64,000 bases of DNA, from NCBI GenBank assembly GCA_038258425.1, contig JBBSPV010000015.1, positions 9,988 to 73,987 of the forward strand, given 5' to 3'. A program made the position numbers and the translations under genes. Below are positions 8,335-17,738 of the stretch, piece by piece. Position 1 is the first letter of the stretch. Every line of letters begins with the position of its first letter. Under the pieces are notes generated by a model that searched no databases, was not told the origin of the DNA, and worked only from the letters and a program-made list of their open reading frames with translations. Source of the DNA: DATLGB01 sp038258425. Its GTDB lineage: Bacteria > Actinomycetota > Thermoleophilia > Solirubrobacterales > Solirubrobacteraceae.

Positions 8335-8374
8335 CAGTCGCCGAGCGGTCGCCCTGGCGACCACCGCGCGACTG
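8335..8374. repeat. 40-bp imperfect palindrome, copy 2
   Basis: Same length and design as the element at 8262-8301: outer arms CAGTCGC/GCGACTG and inner arms GGTCGCC/GGCGACC, here a perfect pair. The inner substitution restores pairing, as expected if the folded RNA or DNA structure is under selection. It resembles a REP-type element; no associated transposase is in the window. Confidence 0.7.
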
Positions 8375-8490
8375 GCGCTCACCGGCGGGGGCGCCACATG
8401 CCCGGCGCCTTGCTCACCCAGCCGCCGTCGTCCACCCGCGGCCGTCTGCGGCGCGAGCCCGGCCACGACGCCGCGCGCCGGACATGCGGG

Positions 8491-9405
8491 CTACCCCTGC
8501 GCGGGCGCGGGGCGGGTCGAGCGGGGGAGCTCGGCGACCTCGTCGGCGCGGGGATCGCGCGGACCGGAGGTCAGCCCGGCGGCGACGCAGACGAGGGCGA
8601 AGGCGAGCACGCGGACGACCTTGCCGACGGCGTCGGCGGGCAGCGGCTCCCCGAAGACCACCGGGCCGGCGGCGATGGAGACCACGTTGGCCGCCGCCGA
8701 GGTGATCGCGATGACGCCGACCACGGGGCCGAGCTGCAGCGAGCGCGCGCTGACCACGAGGCCGACGAGGCTCAGCAGGAGGATGGCGAGCGCGAGCGGG
8801 TGGACGAGCACGAGCGGGCCGAGGTCGCCCAGGCGCCCGGAGAGCGCCTTGATGCAGATGTCGCTGGCCCCCCACAGCAGGCCCGCCGCGACGCCCATGA
8901 CCGGCCCGGCGTAGGGCGGATCGGCGCGGACGGCGAGGCAGCACAGGCCGGCCGCGACGGTCAGCGTGCCCGCGTAGAGGGCAAGACCGCCCGTCGCGTA
9001 GCTCGAGTGCGCGTCGCCGGCGGAGTCGCCGAGCGTGGCGGCCAGCGCCGCGAGGCCGACCGCCGTGAGCGCGACGCCGATCCACTCGCGGCGCGAGACG
9101 TCGAAGCCGAACAGCGTGTTGGCGATCACCGTCAGCAGGGCGAGGCCGCCGGCGATGGTGGCCTGCACGAGCGAGATGGGCGCGAGCGCCAGGGCGGCGA
9201 CGTGGAAGGCCCAGCCCCCCATGGCGACGAGGATCCCCAGCGTCCACCAGCGGTTGGAGAACAGCGCCTTGGTGCTGGCCACGGGCCGGCGCCACTTCAC
9301 GGGCGGGGCGTCCGCCGCCCCCCGCTGCTTGAAGAGGAAGCCGAGGATCGCCACGACGGCGCAGGCGAGCGCGAGCACGAGGCCGACGGCGACTGAGAAG
9401 GACAC
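8491..9405 (-). CDS. DMT/NIPA-like multi-pass membrane transporter
   Basis: Integral membrane protein of 304 residues with about nine to ten hydrophobic segments and two EamA/NIPA-like halves. The first helix starts at the N-terminus (SVAVGLVLALACAVVAI), followed by a cytoplasmic loop near 28-50 and a polar C-terminal tail rich in Arg/Asp/Pro. Motifs such as LAPISLVQAT and GEPLPAD fit the NIPA-like branch associated with Mg transport, but the substrate is not determinable. It is monocistronic by spacing: 30 bp separate it from the ABC1 kinase gene on the same strand. Confidence 0.75.
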   Translation of the reverse strand: MSFSVAVGLVLALACAVVAILGFLFKQRGAADAPPVKWRRPVASTKALFSNRWWTLGILVAMGGWAFHVAALALAPISLVQATIAGGLALLTVIANTLFGFDVSRREWIGVALTAVGLAALAATLGDSAGDAHSSYATGGLALYAGTLTVAAGLCCLAVRADPPYAGPVMGVAAGLLWGASDICIKALSGRLGDLGPLVLVHPLALAILLLSLVGLVVSARSLQLGPVVGVIAITSAAANVVSIAAGPVVFGEPLPADAVGKVVRVLAFALVCVAAGLTSGPRDPRADEVAELPRSTRPAPAQG

Positions 9406-9435
9406 CCGCGTAGAGGCTAGGCCGGGCGGCGGCCC

Positions 9436-10842
9436 CTAGGGCGCGGTGGAGGCCGCCGTGCGCGTGCCGGACCGGCGCGCGCGCCATGCCGCGTGCTCGA
9501 TCCCGAGCGGCGTGCGCGGAGCCAGCCCGGCCCGCAGCTCGTCGCCGACCGCGTGCCAGTCGGCCGCCGCCCGCAGGTCGCAGAGCACGGAGAACGCCAG
9601 GTTCTCCATCCGGCGCAGCAGCAGCGCCTCCGGCGGCACGTCGAAGGAGCGCACGAGCGCGAGCCACTCCGGGCCGAGCTCCATCGCCCGGCGCGCGAGG
9701 GAGACCGCGTAGTCGCCCGTGAGCCGGAACGGCTGTTCCACCTCCCACATCCATTCTCCGGTCAGCCGCAGGTACTCGAGCAGCAGCTCGTCGTCGACGG
9801 GCGCGCTGAGGTAGCCGAGGTCGCGGAAGGCGGCGCTGAGCGCCGGCGCGTCGCCGTCGGTGAGCGCGCGGTAGATGACCGCCTCGCGCTCGAGGTACCC
9901 GGGGGTCAGGTCGCGCACGAGCCCGAAGTCCAGGGCGGCCAGGCGACCGTCGGCGGCGCGCAGGACGTTGCCCGGGTGGGGATCGCCGAGGGCCATGTCC
10001 TGCTCGCGAGCGGTGGCGAAGAAGAAGCGCAGCAGCGTCTCGCCCAGGACGTCGCGCTCCGCGTCGCGAAGCTCCTTCATGGCGGCGAAGCCGACGCCGT
10101 CCACCCACTCCGTCACGAGCACGCGCCGCGTGGAGAGCGCGGTATCGACCGCGGGCACGAGCACGTGCGGGTGATCGCGCCAGGCCCGGGCGACGCGGCG
10201 GCCGTTCTGGGCCTCGAGCTCGTAGTCGAGCTCCTCCGAGATCCGCTCGCGCAGCTCGTGCACGAGCGCCTTGCCGTCCAGTCCGGGCGAGAGGCGCTTG
10301 ATCAGCGGCACGAGGGCGCGGGCGGCGCGCAGGTCGGCGTCGACGGCCTCGGCGATGCCCGGATACTGGACCTTGACCGCGACGTCGCGGCCCTCGTGGG
10401 TGCGCGCCCGGTAGACCTGGCCGATCGAGGCGGCCGCGGTCGCCTCCTCGTCGATCTCGGCCAGGACCTTGGCCGGGGACTCGCCCCAGTCCTGGCGCAT
10501 GACCTTCTCCATGTCGCGGAAGGACACGCGCGGCGCGTCGTCGCGGAGGGAGCCGAGCTTGGCCTTCAGCCGCTCGCGGTCCTCCGGCTCGAGGTTCGGC
10601 AGGTCGACGGTCGAGAGCACCTGGCCGAACTTCATGGCCGCGCCCTTCATGCGACCCAGCTGGTCGACGACCTCCTCGGCGATCTTCGCGTACCGGCGGC
10701 TCTGCGCCAGGCGGCGCCCGTCCTCGTCGCGCCCGCGGTCGGTCAGGTTGCCACCGGCCGCGCGAGCGCCCTGGCCGGCGACGAGCGCGCCGATCCGAGC
10801 CGAGCGGCCGACGCGGGAGGTGGAGGGGCGGCGCTCGGTCAT
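9436..10842 (-). CDS. ABC1/UbiB-family atypical protein kinase
   Basis: Kinase-like protein of the ABC1/ADCK/UbiB family, 468 residues from the ATG at 10842; a GTG at 10887 would add 15 residues. Seen: the family-specific KxGQ motif as KFGQ (71-74), the Ala-rich loop AAASIGQVYRA that replaces the usual glycine loop, VAVKVQYPG with the ATP-binding Lys, LGDPHPGN as the catalytic loop and ALDFG as the metal-binding motif. UbiB-type members support quinone or lipid metabolism; no quinone-biosynthesis gene adjoins this one, so its pathway here is unknown. Confidence 0.85.
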   Translation of the reverse strand: MTERRPSTSRVGRSARIGALVAGQGARAAGGNLTDRGRDEDGRRLAQSRRYAKIAEEVVDQLGRMKGAAMKFGQVLSTVDLPNLEPEDRERLKAKLGSLRDDAPRVSFRDMEKVMRQDWGESPAKVLAEIDEEATAAASIGQVYRARTHEGRDVAVKVQYPGIAEAVDADLRAARALVPLIKRLSPGLDGKALVHELRERISEELDYELEAQNGRRVARAWRDHPHVLVPAVDTALSTRRVLVTEWVDGVGFAAMKELRDAERDVLGETLLRFFFATAREQDMALGDPHPGNVLRAADGRLAALDFGLVRDLTPGYLEREAVIYRALTDGDAPALSAAFRDLGYLSAPVDDELLLEYLRLTGEWMWEVEQPFRLTGDYAVSLARRAMELGPEWLALVRSFDVPPEALLLRRMENLAFSVLCDLRAAADWHAVGDELRAGLAPRTPLGIEHAAWRARRSGTRTAASTAP

Positions 10843-10977
10843 CGGAGGGATACGCGGCGCGCGCTCCGGCGGCTCAAACGTGCTCACCCGCGGGACGCTG
10901 CGGCGTGCCGGGCGCAGCTGGCCGGCAGCAATGGCAGGTGACTCGACAAGCCCGCGTCGTGACTGGCCGGCCGGCGC

Positions 10978-12264
10978 TCAGCGGCTCTGGCCGAGCCCCA
11001 TGCGGTCGGCACGCAGGGCGACCGCGAGCTCGGCGGAGCCGGCCGGATAGGCCGCGGCCACCGCGGCGTCGAGCCGGTGCAGGTGGTCGTCGAGCGCCGT
11101 GTGGCGCAGGGCGGGAGTGCTCGCGCGCACGTCCTGGAGCACCGCGCGCAGGCGCCGCGCGATCTGCAGCGAGTTCGCGCCGTACAGGCGGATCTCGTCG
11201 AAGGCGAGGTCGAGGAGGTCCGGCCAGCTCGGTGAGTGCCACGCGAGCCGGACGGCGCCGGCCGGGCCGCGGGCGGCGGACGCCTGGAGGTCGCGCTCCG
11301 CGAGCTCGCGGACGATGATCTCGAGCACGTCGAGCGCCTGGACCGCGGTGGTCGGGTCGTTGACCGCGGGCGACAGGGCGCGGATGGCGGTGTCGACGAT
11401 GATCCGGATCGCGAAGGCCGGGTCCTGCTCCGTCGTGCGCTCGTCCGCGATGTCGACCGCGGCGCGCAGCGCCTCGTCGGCGTCGGGCAGCGCGCCGTGG
11501 ACCCGCAGCAGCGCGTGGCCAGGGGCGACGAACTCGCCCGGGCCGGCCAGCAGCTCGATCGTCGCGCCGGCGCCGACGGCCGCCGCGAGCAGCGCGTCGT
11601 GGTCGAAGGTGGCGAGGACGCCCGGGTGGTGCTCGAGGTGGACCGTCCGCGGCTCGGCCGCGGCCCAGGCCCGGTCGTCGGCGGTCTCGGCGGCGCCGGG
11701 GTCCAGGCGGTGTGGGTAGATCGCCCGCGCGGCCCGGATGCCCTGCCGCGCGACGCGACCGTAGACCGTCCTGGGCCGCAGGTGGTCCATGACGCGCTGC
11801 AGGAGCACGAGGAAGAAGACGGTCGCGGCGACGAGCAGCGCGAGGGCCAGCCCGATGGTGACGTCGGGTGAGGCGTTCACCCGGCTCGGCGGCAGCTCGC
11901 GCAGGGCCACGAGCGAGTAGAGGAACGCCGCGAGGAACGAGCCGATCGCGTGCTTGACGACCTGATCGCGGCGGAACCAGAGGATCAGGCGCGGTGAGTA
12001 CTGGGACGCGGCGAACTGGACCACCACGACGACCGTGGAGACGACGAGCCCGGTGAAGGCGATCATGCCCGTGGCCGTGGCCTGGAGGATGTCCCGGGCG
12101 GTGTCGGCGTCGACGTCGAGCCCGACCGGCGGGTGGTCGCGATCGATGGCCGCCGCGAGGATGGCGAGCACCGCCGCGGCTACGAGGTAGCCGACCGGGA
12201 TCGCGATGAGGCTGCGCTGCAGGCGCCGGCGCAGACGCCGGACAAGCACGGAACGGGGGGACAC
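10978..12264 (-). CDS. DUF2254-family membrane protein
   Basis: Predicted 428-residue membrane protein of unknown function. Four hydrophobic segments lie in the first 150 residues (for example LIAIPVGYLVAAAVLAILAA and FTGLVVSTVVVVVQFA), followed by a long soluble C-terminal part. The VQFAASQYSPRL and ALSPAVNDPTTA stretches are characteristic of DUF2254 proteins. The GTG at 12264 gives a normal family length. It is transcribed divergently from the antiporter gene, with only 75 bp between the starts. Confidence 0.82.
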   Translation of the reverse strand: MSPRSVLVRRLRRRLQRSLIAIPVGYLVAAAVLAILAAAIDRDHPPVGLDVDADTARDILQATATGMIAFTGLVVSTVVVVVQFAASQYSPRLILWFRRDQVVKHAIGSFLAAFLYSLVALRELPPSRVNASPDVTIGLALALLVAATVFFLVLLQRVMDHLRPRTVYGRVARQGIRAARAIYPHRLDPGAAETADDRAWAAAEPRTVHLEHHPGVLATFDHDALLAAAVGAGATIELLAGPGEFVAPGHALLRVHGALPDADEALRAAVDIADERTTEQDPAFAIRIIVDTAIRALSPAVNDPTTAVQALDVLEIIVRELAERDLQASAARGPAGAVRLAWHSPSWPDLLDLAFDEIRLYGANSLQIARRLRAVLQDVRASTPALRHTALDDHLHRLDAAVAAAYPAGSAELAVALRADRMGLGQSR

Positions 12265-12339
12265 GGGCGCGAGTAGATCACATGCCCGCTCCCACGCTGC
12301 CGGCCGACACGATGTCCCCCAGTAGGGCACGATGCCGCC

Positions 12340-13545
12340 GTGATCACCGAGACGACGGACTTCCTCGCCGTGCTGGTGGCGGCGGCGCTGGCGCCCGGCC
12401 TGTCGGCGCTGGCCACCCGGGCCTGGAGCGTGCTCGTCGTCCCGGTCGTCGTGTTCGAGCTGCTCCTCGGCGTGGTCATCGGCCCGGACGCCCTCGGGCT
12501 GGCGACGCGCGACAACCTGCTCGAGTTCCTCGGTCAGCTCGGGCTCGGCTTCCTGTTCTTCTTCGCCGGGTACGAGATCCGGCTCGACCGGGTCCGCGGC
12601 GAGCCGCTGAGGCTCGGCGTCGTCGGGTGGATCGCCTCGCTGATCCTGGCCTACGCCCTGGCGACGTTGCTCGAGAGCGCCGGGGTGGTGATCTCCGGGC
12701 TGCTGACCGGCTCGGCGATCGCCACCACGGCGCTCGGCACGCTGATCCCGCTGCTGCGCGACACCCATCGGCTCGACACGCCGCTGGGCAGCCACGTGCT
12801 GGCCGTCGGCGCGGTGGGCGAGTTCGGGCCGATCCTCATCGTGACCATCCTGCTCGGCGCGAAGTCGAGCACCGTGACGGAGGCGCTGCTGCTCGTCGCC
12901 TTCGTCGTGTTGAGCGTCATCGCTACGACGCTCGCCACGGGCGCCGTCGGGCGCAACTGGAACTTCCTCGAGCGGTCGCTGAACACGAGCGGCCAGCTCC
13001 CCGTCCGGTTGACCGTGCTCGCGGTGTTCGCGCTCGTGGTCATCGCCGCCGACCTCGGGCTCGACATCATCCTCGGCGCGTTCGCGGCGGGCATGCTCGT
13101 GCGCACCGTGCTCTCCGGCCGGGAGGTCGAGGACTTCGAGTCCAAGCTCGACGCCGTGGGGTTCGGGCTGCTGATCCCGTTCTTCTTCGTGACGAGCGGC
13201 ATGGCCCTCGACCTCGCCTCACTCGTCGAGAGTCCCGGCGCCCTGCTGAAGCTGCCGCTCTTCTTCCTGCTCTTCTTGATCGTGCGGGGCGGCCCCGTGC
13301 TCGTCCTCTACCGCAGGACTCTCGCGACCGCCGAGCGCCGGACGCTGGCGCTGTTCGCCTCCACGCAGCTGCCGCTCGTCGTCGCCATCACGAGCATCGG
13401 CGTCCACGAGGGCGAGATGCGGACGAGCACCGCGGCGGCGCTGGTGGGGGCCGCGGTCCTGTCCGTGCTCGTCTTCCCGTCCGTGGCCATCGCCGGGAGT
13501 CGACCGCCGGCCGGAGCGCAGAGCCGCGCGCCGGCGCGGCCCTGA
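12340..13545 (+). CDS. CPA2-family cation/proton antiporter (KefB-like, no TrkA domain)
   Basis: Sodium/potassium-proton exchanger-like membrane protein, 401 residues and about eleven or twelve hydrophobic segments from end to end. The GLGFLFFFAGYEI segment and the later FAAGMLVR and FFFVTSGMALD blocks are typical of the family. There is no C-terminal nucleotide-binding TrkA-N domain, unlike KefB/KefC, so it is the short form. GTG start at 12340. Its ion specificity cannot be read from sequence. Confidence 0.88.
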   Translation: MITETTDFLAVLVAAALAPGLSALATRAWSVLVVPVVVFELLLGVVIGPDALGLATRDNLLEFLGQLGLGFLFFFAGYEIRLDRVRGEPLRLGVVGWIASLILAYALATLLESAGVVISGLLTGSAIATTALGTLIPLLRDTHRLDTPLGSHVLAVGAVGEFGPILIVTILLGAKSSTVTEALLLVAFVVLSVIATTLATGAVGRNWNFLERSLNTSGQLPVRLTVLAVFALVVIAADLGLDIILGAFAAGMLVRTVLSGREVEDFESKLDAVGFGLLIPFFFVTSGMALDLASLVESPGALLKLPLFFLLFLIVRGGPVLVLYRRTLATAERRTLALFASTQLPLVVAITSIGVHEGEMRTSTAAALVGAAVLSVLVFPSVAIAGSRPPAGAQSRAPARP

Positions 13546-13718
13546 GGGGGCGCGCAAAACTCCGACGCTCCGTCCCCTATGCGCCGCGCGAGCTGGCTGC
13601 GCGACTGCACGCTGCCGTGGATCCCGGCGACGCGGTCCGCGAGCGTCACCTGGGACTCCGCGAGCACGAAGGCGCGCTCCAGTAGCGGTGCAGTTGCAGC
13701 AGCCGCGCCGGGTCGCGT

Positions 13719-14636
13719 CTAGCCGGGGAAGACGGCGGTCCAGTCCTGCTTGACGCTGACGACGGTCCAGCCGTCGCTGTCGGCCTGTTGCAGGGCCGTC
13801 TCGGCACCGCTCGTGTAGGCGAACTCGCGGTCGGCGTCGTCGTGGAGCAGCAGCAGCGCGAGGAACGGGATGTCCTGGTGGCGGGTGAACTCGAGCATCT
13901 GGATGTCGCCGTTGGAGTTGCCGAAGGCGAGCAGCGGTCGACGGCCGGTGCGGCTCCAGATGCGAACCGGCTTCTGCGGACCGTCGTCGAGGTAGTCGGC
14001 CTCGGGCTTGTGCTGGATCGTGCCGCCTCGCTCGTCGCTGACGTAGTCCAGCGCCGTGGCGCTGCCGATCACGCGCTCACGCGGGATGCCGTACATCTCC
14101 TGGCTGATCGGGCGCATGAAGTCCCGGCCCCCGCCCGAGGCGATGTAGTTCGAGAACCCGTTGGCCTCCAGATAGCCGAGGAGCTCGACCATCGGCGCGT
14201 ACGCACATTCGAGATACGGACGACCGAGGGTCGGATGCTGCACACTGCGCAGAAAGGCGTCGGACTTCGCCTCGAAATCATCGACGCTGATCCCCGCGAA
14301 CGCCGCCAGAACGCCGCCGAGCAGCGTCCGGACGTTCGTGTCGTCACCCGCGTAGTGCTCGGCGAGCACCCTGCCCAACCAGCCATAGTCACGCTCGTAC
14401 GCCGCCTTCCACGGCTGGCGCCCGCGCAGCTCGACGTCGGCGTCGGCCATCTCGTACAAGCGCCGCAGGATGAAGTCCGCCTGGATCGGCAGCGGCTTCT
14501 CACACCACAGCGTGCCGTCGTTGTCGAAGACCGCGATGCGCTCCTGCATCGGCACCTCCGACACCGCTCGTTCGACGAAGGCCACGATCGCCCGACGCGC
14601 AGCACCGTCGTTCCAGCTTGCCAGGGCCTCGGTCAT
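13719..14636 (-). CDS. HAD-superfamily phosphatase (SerB-like branch)
   Basis: Soluble 305-residue haloacid-dehalogenase-type hydrolase. Seen: motif I as FDNDGTLW near residue 38 (Asp nucleophile and Asp general acid), motif II ASGGG, and motif IV region FGNSNGDIQML. The ATG at 14636 lies 5 nt after the stop of the sulfatase gene upstream on the same strand, so the two are almost certainly co-transcribed. Pairing with a sulfatase suggests stepwise removal of sulfate and phosphate from one metabolite, which is inference. It may equally be a general acid phosphatase. Confidence 0.82.
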   Translation of the reverse strand: MTEALASWNDGAARRAIVAFVERAVSEVPMQERIAVFDNDGTLWCEKPLPIQADFILRRLYEMADADVELRGRQPWKAAYERDYGWLGRVLAEHYAGDDTNVRTLLGGVLAAFAGISVDDFEAKSDAFLRSVQHPTLGRPYLECAYAPMVELLGYLEANGFSNYIASGGGRDFMRPISQEMYGIPRERVIGSATALDYVSDERGGTIQHKPEADYLDDGPQKPVRIWSRTGRRPLLAFGNSNGDIQMLEFTRHQDIPFLALLLLHDDADREFAYTSGAETALQQADSDGWTVVSVKQDWTAVFPG

Positions 14637-14641
14637 GATCG

Positions 14642-17002
14642 TTACTGGATCGCCATCGCGACCCGAAAGCGCTCCTCGGGCGTGATGAGATGGTCGTGGT
14701 CGTCGAGGGCGCCGTCCAGTTGCACCCACTTGATCCGGCCGTTGAAGGTGCCGGTGGCGCTGGTGTAGTCCTCGCTGACCGGGGTGCCGGAGTCAAAGCC
14801 GACGTCGCAGGTCTCGTCGGCGGAGTAGAGCATCGGCACCGTCGCCTCGACCCGGCCCTCGCCGGCCTGATTGCCGTCGACGTAGAGGGTGACCAACCCG
14901 CCCTTGGCCAGCCCGCCCCCGTCGTAGGCGAACTCCATCCGCACCTGGTGCTCACCGGCCGGCACCGTCGCGTCGGCCTCGACGTAGAAGCGCCGCAGGC
15001 CCGCCAGGTTGTGGCAGTACTTCGGCTTGCCCTCCTGGAGATAGAGGCACCAGCCGGCGAAGGCTCCGCCTTGGGCGATGATGACGCCCTGGCCCCCGCC
15101 CTCGGGGATCACGACCTCGGCCGTGACCGAGTGGGACTTGTTCTTGAGGTTCAAGACCGAGTTCTCGGTCAGGCGTCCCATGCCCCCGTAGAGGATCTGC
15201 GAATCGCCCCTGACCAGGACCGGACGCCCCGCGAGGTCGGAGTTGAAGCGCTCGATCCGCCGGTCGTCGAGCGGCAGCACGTTGTACTTCACCGCCTCGA
15301 TGAGCCACAGGCGCTGAAGCTCCCTGAGCTTCTCCGGGTGCTCGGCGGCGAGATCGTGCGCCTGGGTCCAGTCGGTGTTCGTGTCGTAGAGCTCCCAGAC
15401 GTCGTCGTCGAGAGCGGGCAGCTCCTCGCTGAACATCCACGGGACGCTGTGCCGGGTGACCGCGGTCCAGCCCTTGTGATAGATGCCGCGGTTGCAGAAC
15501 ATCTCGAAGTACTGTGTCTCCCGGGCCTCCGGAGCGTCGGCGTCATCGAACGCGTAGGCCATGCTCACGCCGTGCAGGCGCATCTGCTCGATGCCGTTCA
15601 CGAAGGTGGGCTCGGGCAGCCCGGCTACGTCGAGGACGGTGGCGGCGACATCGATGACGTGATGGAACTGGCTGCGCACCTCGCCGCGCGCCTTGATCCC
15701 GTTGGGCCAGTGCACGATCGTCCCGTTCCGGGTGCCGCCGAAGTGCGAGGCGACCTGCTTGGTCCACTGGTACGGCGTGTCCATCGCGTGCGCCCAGCCG
15801 ACGGCGTAGTGGTTGTAGGCGGCCGGCGTGCCGAACCCGTCGATGTGCGCCGCCATGAACTCCGTCGTCTCGAACTCGGCGGCGCCGTTGAGGGAGATGA
15901 TCTCGTTGAAGGTGCCGTTCGGTGTGCCCTCCGCGCTGGCGCCGTTGTCGCCGATGATCACGTAGACGAGCGTGTCCTCGAGGATCCCGAGGTCGTCGAG
16001 CGTGTCGACGAGCCGCCCGACCTGGTGGTCGGTGTGCTCCATGAACCCCGCGTAGACCTCCATCTGGCGAGCGAGGACCGGCTTGAGGTCCTCGGGCAGG
16101 TCCTCCCACGCGGAGATCTCGTCCGGGCGGGCGGTGAGCTCCGCGTCGGCGGGGATCACGCCGAGGTCCTTCTGGCGGGCGAAGGTCTCCTCACGGATCG
16201 CGTCCCAGCCCGCGTCGAAGCGCCCCTTGTACTTCTCGCCCCACTCCTTCGGCGCCTGGTGTGGTGCGTGGGTGGCGCCAGGCGCGAAGTACATGAAGAA
16301 CGGCTTGTCGGGCATCAGCGACTTCTGCTGACCGACCCACGTGATGGCCTTGTCCGCCAGGTCCTCGGTGAAGTGGTAGCCCTCCTCCGGGCTCTTCGTC
16401 GGCTCGATCGGCGTGACGCCGTCGTAGAGGGCCGGGTAGTACTGATTCGTCTCCGCGCCGACGAAGCCGTAGAAGTACTCGAAACCGCTGCCCAATGGCC
16501 ACTGGCCGAACGGCCCCATCGGGCTCGTCTCCCACACCGGTACCTCATGGCACTTCCCGAGCTGCGCCGTGCTGTAGCCGTTGAGCTTCATCGTCTCGGC
16601 GAGCGGGGCGGCCGAGTCCGGCCGGATCGAGTCGTACCCCGGCGCCGAGGTGGCGATCTCCGTGATGCCCCCCATGCCCACCGCGTGATGGTTGCGACCC
16701 GTGAGCAGCGCCTGGCGCGTCGGTGAACACAACGCGGTGGTGTGGAACCGGTTGAACTTCAATCCCTGTCCCGCCAGCCGCGCGAACGTCGGGGTCTGGC
16801 ACGGCCCGCCGAAGGCGCTCGACGAACCGAACCCGGCATCGTCGAGCATGACCACCAACACGTTCGGCGCTCCCGCCGGCGGCCGCAGCGGCTCGATCGG
16901 CGGATACGAGGTGTCGGGATCCTTCGCGTCGTAGGTCGTGAGCCCGACGTGCTGGCGCTCCGGGATCGGCAGCACCGTGCGCGGCACATCGGACGACGTC
17001 AT
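14642..17002 (-). CDS. AtsA-type arylsulfatase with C-terminal beta domain
   Basis: Type I sulfatase of 786 residues. The sulfatase signature CSPTR starts at Cys92, the residue converted to formylglycine; the metal-binding motif MLDDAGFG precedes it (52-59) and TGRNHH follows. The core runs to about 600; the last 180 residues form a separate beta-rich region with FAYDGGG and TLYVDG segments, as in mycobacterial AtsA/AtsB. No signal peptide is visible, so it is probably cytoplasmic unless exported by an unknown route. The maturation enzyme (FGE) is not in the window. ATG 17002 is the first gene of a pair with the HAD phosphatase. Confidence 0.92.
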   Translation of the reverse strand: MTSSDVPRTVLPIPERQHVGLTTYDAKDPDTSYPPIEPLRPPAGAPNVLVVMLDDAGFGSSSAFGGPCQTPTFARLAGQGLKFNRFHTTALCSPTRQALLTGRNHHAVGMGGITEIATSAPGYDSIRPDSAAPLAETMKLNGYSTAQLGKCHEVPVWETSPMGPFGQWPLGSGFEYFYGFVGAETNQYYPALYDGVTPIEPTKSPEEGYHFTEDLADKAITWVGQQKSLMPDKPFFMYFAPGATHAPHQAPKEWGEKYKGRFDAGWDAIREETFARQKDLGVIPADAELTARPDEISAWEDLPEDLKPVLARQMEVYAGFMEHTDHQVGRLVDTLDDLGILEDTLVYVIIGDNGASAEGTPNGTFNEIISLNGAAEFETTEFMAAHIDGFGTPAAYNHYAVGWAHAMDTPYQWTKQVASHFGGTRNGTIVHWPNGIKARGEVRSQFHHVIDVAATVLDVAGLPEPTFVNGIEQMRLHGVSMAYAFDDADAPEARETQYFEMFCNRGIYHKGWTAVTRHSVPWMFSEELPALDDDVWELYDTNTDWTQAHDLAAEHPEKLRELQRLWLIEAVKYNVLPLDDRRIERFNSDLAGRPVLVRGDSQILYGGMGRLTENSVLNLKNKSHSVTAEVVIPEGGGQGVIIAQGGAFAGWCLYLQEGKPKYCHNLAGLRRFYVEADATVPAGEHQVRMEFAYDGGGLAKGGLVTLYVDGNQAGEGRVEATVPMLYSADETCDVGFDSGTPVSEDYTSATGTFNGRIKWVQLDGALDDHDHLITPEERFRVAMAIQ

Positions 17003-17178
17003 GGAAGGCCCTTCAGGTGGCGGTTGGGCGAAACGGCGGTGGACCCGAGGCGGAGCCCCTCCGACCGCCAAGGCTCGTGGATCCGCCGTCGACGCGCATC
17101 GCCCGTAACGGATGAAATCGACCGGTCATGCCCGCGGCGAGCGAGAGGGTCATTCCCGCTCGCCGCGGCCCCTTCGGC

Positions 17179-17562
17179 TCAGGTCACCGGCCGCCGTTCC
17201 TCCTCGCCGTAGATGATGATTCCGTGGACGACGTAGACGCAGAGGGCGAAGATGCCGAGCGACCACCACGGGTAGGCGCCGCCGATCGACAGCAGGGCAC
17301 CGATCGCGCCGAGGCTGCCGGCGATGATGCCGATCACCCGGCCGTAGGTGTTGCCGACCATCAGGGAAAAGCCTCCGGCGAGCTGGATCAGGCCGAGGAG
17401 GATCAGGACCCAGCCCAGGACGTTGAGGTTGGTCAGGATGAACCGCTTGTCGTTGACGAAGATGTTCGCATCGCCCAGGGCGCCTATGCCATAGATGATG
17501 TTGAGCGTGCCCACGATCAACAGCAGCGTCGCTGCGAACACCATTCGACCTACTCCGCGCAT
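17179..17562 (-). CDS. Small four-helix membrane protein (DUF7144-like)
   Basis: 127 residues with four hydrophobic segments (about 8-28, 48-68, 72-92 and 98-118) and a charged GEEERR tail. The GTLNIIYGI and NLNVLGWVLILLG blocks match the actinobacterial DUF7144 type. Function unknown. It begins with a strong ATG at 17562 and reads away from the DUF2550-like gene; the 176-bp gap between them may contain promoters for both directions. Confidence 0.75.
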   Translation of the reverse strand: MRGVGRMVFAATLLLIVGTLNIIYGIGALGDANIFVNDKRFILTNLNVLGWVLILLGLIQLAGGFSLMVGNTYGRVIGIIAGSLGAIGALLSIGGAYPWWSLGIFALCVYVVHGIIIYGEEERRPVT

Positions 17563-17738
17563 CGTTACCTCCGTGAGTTGACTTCGGCCGCTGGTCCGCG
17601 ACCGTACCTGCGACGCCAGAGCGTGCTGCGTGACGGGTGAGCTGTCATCACTCCAATCGGGTGACGCGAGGGCAGGCCCGACCGATGATGCTGGTCGGGT
17701 GAAGACTCAACCGCTCCCACGTACGCGAAGCTGAAAGA

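Larger units (their letters stand above)
7958..8490. other. Non-coding repeat-bearing gap
   Basis: This 533-bp stretch between the convergent regulator and transporter genes has no open frame resembling a known protein. It contains the 22-bp tandem repeat (7987-8089), a similar pair of ccttccNcccgcc-like motifs near 8140 and 8216, and the two 40-bp palindromes at 8262 and 8335. Confidence 0.7.

Noticed and set aside
5770..9396. 1208-codon open frame on the plus strand
   Set aside because: It is antisense to eltD, out of frame with the regulator, then crosses the repeat region. Composition is GC-driven with no recognisable protein.
13546..13718. Possible short coding remnant (minus strand, reads LLERAFVLAESQVTLADRV)
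   Set aside because: No start with a ribosome site and no recognised family; too short to support.
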